DNA of 8,745 nt from Prevotellaceae bacterium UBA2718 (GTDB lineage Bacteria; Bacteroidota; Bacteroidia; Bacteroidales; Bacteroidaceae): assembly GCA_002353975.1 (NCBI GenBank), contig DEKQ01000132.1:1-8745 (forward strand), written 5' to 3'. The position numbers and the translations under genes are program-made. The notes beneath the pieces were generated by a model. That model saw only the letters and a program-made list of their open reading frames with translations, searched no databases and was not told the origin of the DNA. Positions 5,598-8,745 of the stretch are shown piece by piece. Within the stretch, counting starts at the first letter, position 1. Every line of letters begins with the position of its first letter.

Positions 5598-6516
5598 GAA
5601 GACAGGCATCATATATTGTCCAAACCATCGTCCCTTCACTTCTGTCAAGAAGAGATGGGAACAGATAGCTGCTGAGCTGGAGCGGCAGGGTGTGGAGTAT
5701 GATCTGGTGCAGAGCGAGGATTCGGAAAGTGTGGAGCGTCTTGTGGATATGCTCATCAACAACGGCTATGATACAATCGTCATAGCTGGTGGTGATTCTG
5801 CGCTCAATGATGCTACGAATTGCCTGATGCGTGCAGAGCAAAGGCAAAGGGACCGCATAGCTATCGGTGTGATTCCCAATGGCGTGATGAACGACTTTGC
5901 TGCCTTCTGGGATTTGGATTACTATGACATAAGAAAGAGTGTGCAGACAATTGTTAACCGCAGGGTCCGTAAGATTGATGTGGGCACGATAAGCTATCGC
6001 AACGGTAAGGACGAACCATGCAGACGCTATTTCCTTAATAGTGTGAACATAGGTCTGCTTGCTGCCATACAGAGCCTCAGACAACAGATGCGCAGAAGAT
6101 TGTGGTCAAGGAAACTTTCATACGCAGCAACACTTCTGATGGTCATATTCCAGAAGATGACCTATAAGATGAGTTACTCGATAGACAATGTGGAGGAGTA
6201 TCATAGGGTTATGACTCTCTGTATAGGCAATGCGCACGGATATGGACAGACGCCGAACGCAACTCCATACAACGGCCTGCTGGATGTAACCGTTGTAAGA
6301 CAGATAGCTATGCTGCAGATTATTAATGCGATATACCTGTTTCTGAAGGGTAAGTTGCTGACACACAAATATGTGTTGCCTTATCGCACATCTTCCATTG
6401 AGATCAAGATGAAGACCACTACGCCGTGCAATGTTGACGGACACCCAATAGAGGCTCAGTCGGACAGCGTTAATGTAAGCGTTTTGTCAGAGCAGATAAA
6501 CTTTATTGTGACGTAG
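5596..6516 (+). CDS. Diacylglycerol/sphingolipid-kinase-like lipid kinase
   Basis: This 306-residue protein belongs to the DAGK catalytic-domain family (DgkB, YegS and relatives), which phosphorylate a lipid hydroxyl with ATP at the inner face of the membrane. Visible motifs are the nucleotide-binding AGGDSALNDA (residues 64-73), PNGVMNDFAAFW (94-105), the strand NSVNIGLLAAI (148-158), GNAHGYGQTPNATPYNGLLDVTVV (211-234), and CNVDGHPIEA (278-287) near the C-terminus. The usual forms are GGDGT, GTGNDF and DGE, so all three have changed residues here, though GGDSALNDA seems familiar from Bacteroidetes members. The substrate cannot be named. The ATG at 5596 directly follows the heptamer array. 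The start is supported by the conserved N-terminal strand GIIYCPN. The 3' end overlaps the convergent TPR gene by 14 bases. Confidence 0.87.
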   Translation: MKTGIIYCPNHRPFTSVKKRWEQIAAELERQGVEYDLVQSEDSESVERLVDMLINNGYDTIVIAGGDSALNDATNCLMRAEQRQRDRIAIGVIPNGVMNDFAAFWDLDYYDIRKSVQTIVNRRVRKIDVGTISYRNGKDEPCRRYFLNSVNIGLLAAIQSLRQQMRRRLWSRKLSYAATLLMVIFQKMTYKMSYSIDNVEEYHRVMTLCIGNAHGYGQTPNATPYNGLLDVTVVRQIAMLQIINAIYLFLKGKLLTHKYVLPYRTSSIEIKMKTTTPCNVDGHPIEAQSDSVNVSVLSEQINFIVT

Positions 6517-7270
6517 TTCCTTTGAGATTTTCCGGATTTTCCGGCAGTTCCGGATTATCCGGATTATCCGGATTATCCGGTTCTTCCGGAGATTTCGGGG
6601 TTTCTGGGGTTTCCGGTAGTTTTGTTTCCTTCTCTTTTTCCGCTTGTGCCTTCTTCACAAGCTTATTCAGTCCTGCCAACATGGTGCGGGTTTGATGCAG
6701 GCGCGCTTGCTGCAAATCAGTTGAGGACGGGATGTTAGCTTCGTATAATGACTGCGCTTCAGATAGATATGTGATGAGCTGAGGGGCATTCTCTGGGGTT
6801 ACGCCGTCACGCAAATAGTATGCGAATGCAGTATGGAAGAGAACGTCTGCTCTGTCGTTGCCCTGCACGTTGGCCAGAGTGAGGTCATAGTAATGAAGAC
6901 TCTCGGTGTATTCGCCGATTTCGAACAGACTCTCTGCACAATAATATGAGTAAACGGCTTGTTCCTTAGGCGAATAGGATGATAGCGCGGGAATACCTTC
7001 GCGAAGGTTTTCGATAGCTTCCTCATACATGCCTTCCTTGTAGTAGCACATTCCGAGATAGGCCTTAAAACGAGGATTGAGTTTGTATCGCTTCTGCAGT
7101 TTAGTGAAACAGAGAATGGCTTCGTGATATTTCCCGCCCTGAAAGTATTCCAATGCTTTGGTAAGTTGCTCCTGGGAAGATGAGTCCTCCCCTGCTGCTT
7201 TCATGTTGCCGAAAGGAGCAAGGACGGTAAAACTCAGCAGGACAGTCAGGAGAAAATACCTGTAGCTCAT
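6503..7270 (-). CDS. Secreted TPR-repeat protein with a Pro/Asp/Asn-rich tail
   Basis: This 255-residue protein has a signal peptide (residues 1 to about 26, hydrophobic LLTVLLSFTVLAPF, then NMKAAG) and is probably periplasmic. Tetratricopeptide-like helix pairs follow: about 36-66 (ALEYFQGGKYHEAILCFTKL), 67-92 (AYLGMCYYKEGMYEEAIENL), 105-133 (YSYYCAESLFEIGEYTESLH), and a weaker one to about 178. Such proteins act as binding scaffolds; the partner is unknown. Residues 205-216 are lysine and glutamate rich. The tail at 219-249 is a low-complexity run of PET, PDN and PEN triplets and is probably disordered. The ATG lies 2 bases after the prfC stop (TAA-CT-ATG), so it is very likely co-transcribed and translationally coupled with prfC. 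Its stop lies inside the lipid kinase gene, leaving no space for a terminator between the two convergent genes. Confidence 0.85.
   Translation of the reverse strand: MSYRYFLLTVLLSFTVLAPFGNMKAAGEDSSSQEQLTKALEYFQGGKYHEAILCFTKLQKRYKLNPRFKAYLGMCYYKEGMYEEAIENLREGIPALSSYSPKEQAVYSYYCAESLFEIGEYTESLHYYDLTLANVQGNDRADVLFHTAFAYYLRDGVTPENAPQLITYLSEAQSLYEANIPSSTDLQQARLHQTRTMLAGLNKLVKKAQAEKEKETKLPETPETPKSPEEPDNPDNPDNPELPENPENLKGTTSQ
6549..6580 (-). repeat. 9-base coding tandem repeat, PDN triplets
   Basis: On the plus strand TCCGGATTA is repeated three times in tandem, followed by TCCGG. On the coding strand it reads as three Pro-Asp-Asn triplets (residues 231-239 of the TPR protein). Less regular related units (PEN, PEL, PET) extend the pattern on both sides, over about 6530-6615. 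The period is a multiple of three, so changes in copy number would keep the frame. Confidence 0.8.
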
Positions 7271-7272
7271 AG

Positions 7273-8745
7273 TTAGAATTCGCTGGTGAAATGGAACTTT
7301 ATGTGTTCGAAGTCTTGCTGAGCCATAGAGAGCACGTAGCCGGAATCAGCCAGGAAGACGTCACGCCCGTCTTTGTCCTTTGCCATATATTGGTACTTAC
7401 GTTTCTTGAAATTCTCAAGTTCGGCCTCATTGTCACTCTCTATCCAGCATGCTTTGTGCAGGTGTACGGGCTCCCAACGGCATTTGGCATTATACTCGTT
7501 CTCCAAGCGATACTGTATAACCTCGAACTGCAGCTGTCCTACTGTACCAACGATACGACGTCCATTGAACTGATTGACGAACAACTGTGCTACACCCTCA
7601 TTCATCAGTTGCTCCAAGCCCTTTTGGAATTGCTTGGATTTCATCGGGTCGTCATTCTCAATGTATTTGAACATCTCTGGCGAGAATGACGGAAGTCCGC
7701 GGAAATGCAGCTGCTCACCCTCTGTGAGAGTGTCTCCAATCTTGAAGATTCCATTGTCTGGTAATCCCACGATGTCACCTGCCCATGCTTCTTCGATGGT
7801 GCTCTTACGCTGAGCAAGGAACTGTGTGGGCGATGAGAAACGTACGGTTTTTCCCAAACCGATGTGCAGGTATGGCTGGTTGCGCACAAACTTACCAGAA
7901 CAAACCTTGCAGAAAGCGATGCAGGAACGGTGGTTTGGATCGATGTTTGCGGTGATTTTGAAGATAAAGCCAGAGAATTTTTCTTCTTCTGGCTGCACCA
8001 TTCGTTCCAAAGCCTTCGTAGGACGGGGTGAGGGAGCTATCTCCACAAAACAGTCAAGCAGTTCCTGAACGCCGAAATTATTGAGTGCGGAGCCGAAGAA
8101 TACCGGTGCGATTTCAGCTGTGTGATATCCGCCGCCGCTGATGACGTTGTCTTCAGAGCGCTCACCAACAGTTTCAGCAATAGACGGGTAGATGCCTTCA
8201 ATCATCTCAAGGTCATCGCGCAGTTGAGAAGCATCGTCTTCACCGATATGGTCTTCAAGCTCGGATGTGTTGATGTCTATGCTATATTTCTCAGTCACGC
8301 GCTGCTTGTCGGGAGTAAAGAGATTGAGTGCGTTCTCATAGATGTTATATACCCCCTTGAACCTGGCGCCTTGATTTATAGGCCACGAAAGTGGGCGCAC
8401 CTTTATCTGCAGCTCCTCTTCCAGTTCGTCAAGGAGTTCGAATGGGTCGCGTCCTTCGCGATCCATCTTGTTGACGAAGATTATTACAGGGGTATTACGC
8501 ATACGGCACACTTCCATCAGTTTGCGTGTCTGAGCCTCTACACCCTTCGCACTATCTACCACGATGATAGCAGAATCCACGGCGGTGAGGGTGCGATATG
8601 TGTCTTCGGCGAAGTCCTGGTGACCAGGTGTGTCAAGGATGTTTACCTTATAGGGTGTGTCCCCTTCGGCTGCCGATGGTGGGAGATAGTCAAACTCCAT
8701 AACCGATGTTGACACGGATATGCCGCGCTGCTTCTCGATATCCAT
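7273..8745 (-). CDS. prfC: Peptide chain release factor 3 (partial, N-terminus outside window)
   Basis: RF3 is a translational GTPase that removes RF1 and RF2 from the ribosome after termination. The window holds 490 residues plus the stop. The first Met coincides with the window edge and begins MDIEKQRGISVSTSVMEF, which is the switch I (G2) region of RF3 and not the true start. By comparison with E. coli RF3 about 60 residues are missing, including the P-loop. Visible are G3 DTPGHQDF (residues 38-45), G4 NKMD (92-95), and the G5-like GSALNN. The EF-Tu-like second domain follows (KFSGFIFKITANIDPNHRSC region), then the RF3-specific C-terminal domain with GTVGQLQFEVIQYRLENEY. FAEDTYRTLTAVDSA and QTRKLMEVCRMRNTPVI fit RF3 and not EF-G. 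The gene is followed after 2 bases by the TPR gene in the same direction. Confidence 0.96.
   Translation of the reverse strand: MDIEKQRGISVSTSVMEFDYLPPSAAEGDTPYKVNILDTPGHQDFAEDTYRTLTAVDSAIIVVDSAKGVEAQTRKLMEVCRMRNTPVIIFVNKMDREGRDPFELLDELEEELQIKVRPLSWPINQGARFKGVYNIYENALNLFTPDKQRVTEKYSIDINTSELEDHIGEDDASQLRDDLEMIEGIYPSIAETVGERSEDNVISGGGYHTAEIAPVFFGSALNNFGVQELLDCFVEIAPSPRPTKALERMVQPEEEKFSGFIFKITANIDPNHRSCIAFCKVCSGKFVRNQPYLHIGLGKTVRFSSPTQFLAQRKSTIEEAWAGDIVGLPDNGIFKIGDTLTEGEQLHFRGLPSFSPEMFKYIENDDPMKSKQFQKGLEQLMNEGVAQLFVNQFNGRRIVGTVGQLQFEVIQYRLENEYNAKCRWEPVHLHKACWIESDNEAELENFKKRKYQYMAKDKDGRDVFLADSGYVLSMAQQDFEHIKFHFTSEF

Noticed and set aside
5581..6084. A 167-codon open frame on the minus strand
   Set aside because: Antisense shadow of the lipid kinase gene, whose motifs are clear on the plus strand. 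It also runs into the repeat array.
8122..8712. A 196-codon open frame on the plus strand
   Set aside because: It lies fully antisense to the well-supported prfC coding sequence and its translation has no recognisable family character.

Overview
The window looks like a Bacteroidales chromosome, most likely Prevotella or a close relative. I base this on the protein flavour of PurA, HisS, MiaA and RF3, on a Bacteroidetes-type TAnnTTTG promoter element before purA, on A-rich instead of Shine-Dalgarno-type sequence before the start codons, and on spacers filled with short tandem repeats. It is mostly housekeeping sequence with one accessory gene.

Layout. 1-183: an open frame with no start in the window, probably the end of an unknown gene. 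184-590: about 400 bases without a gene, holding a four-copy dispersed repeat, an 8-base tandem repeat, poly-T tracts, and a promoter plus leader hairpin for purA. 591-5507, plus strand: purA (adenylosuccinate synthetase), hisS (histidyl-tRNA synthetase), a secreted CE12-type SGNH esterase carrying a stub of a CE8 pectin methylesterase domain, and miaA (tRNA dimethylallyltransferase). 5596-6516, plus strand: a diacylglycerol-kinase-like lipid kinase. 6503-7270, minus strand: a secreted TPR protein whose end overlaps the kinase gene. 7273-8745, minus strand: prfC (release factor RF3), cut by the window edge and sitting 2 bases before the TPR gene.

The genes do not form one pathway. PurA makes the AMP precursor, HisS charges tRNA, MiaA modifies A37 of tRNAs and RF3 recycles release factors, so three of them serve translation. 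The esterase belongs to pectin degradation and looks like a leftover at its present site.

The most unusual signal is in the spacers. Three junctions on the plus strand (purA/hisS, hisS/esterase, miaA/kinase) carry heptanucleotide arrays that start at or inside the 3' end of the upstream gene. One runs in unbroken 7-base register for 19 units, from the last codons of miaA to the start codon of the kinase. Another forms a 32-base inverted repeat around a 42-base loop. A third is interrupted by a 44-base palindromic unit. The esterase/miaA junction has no array, the CE8 domain stops early there, and miaA has no ATG. Together these suggest a deletion scar. No CRISPR array, complete mobile element, tRNA or rRNA was seen.
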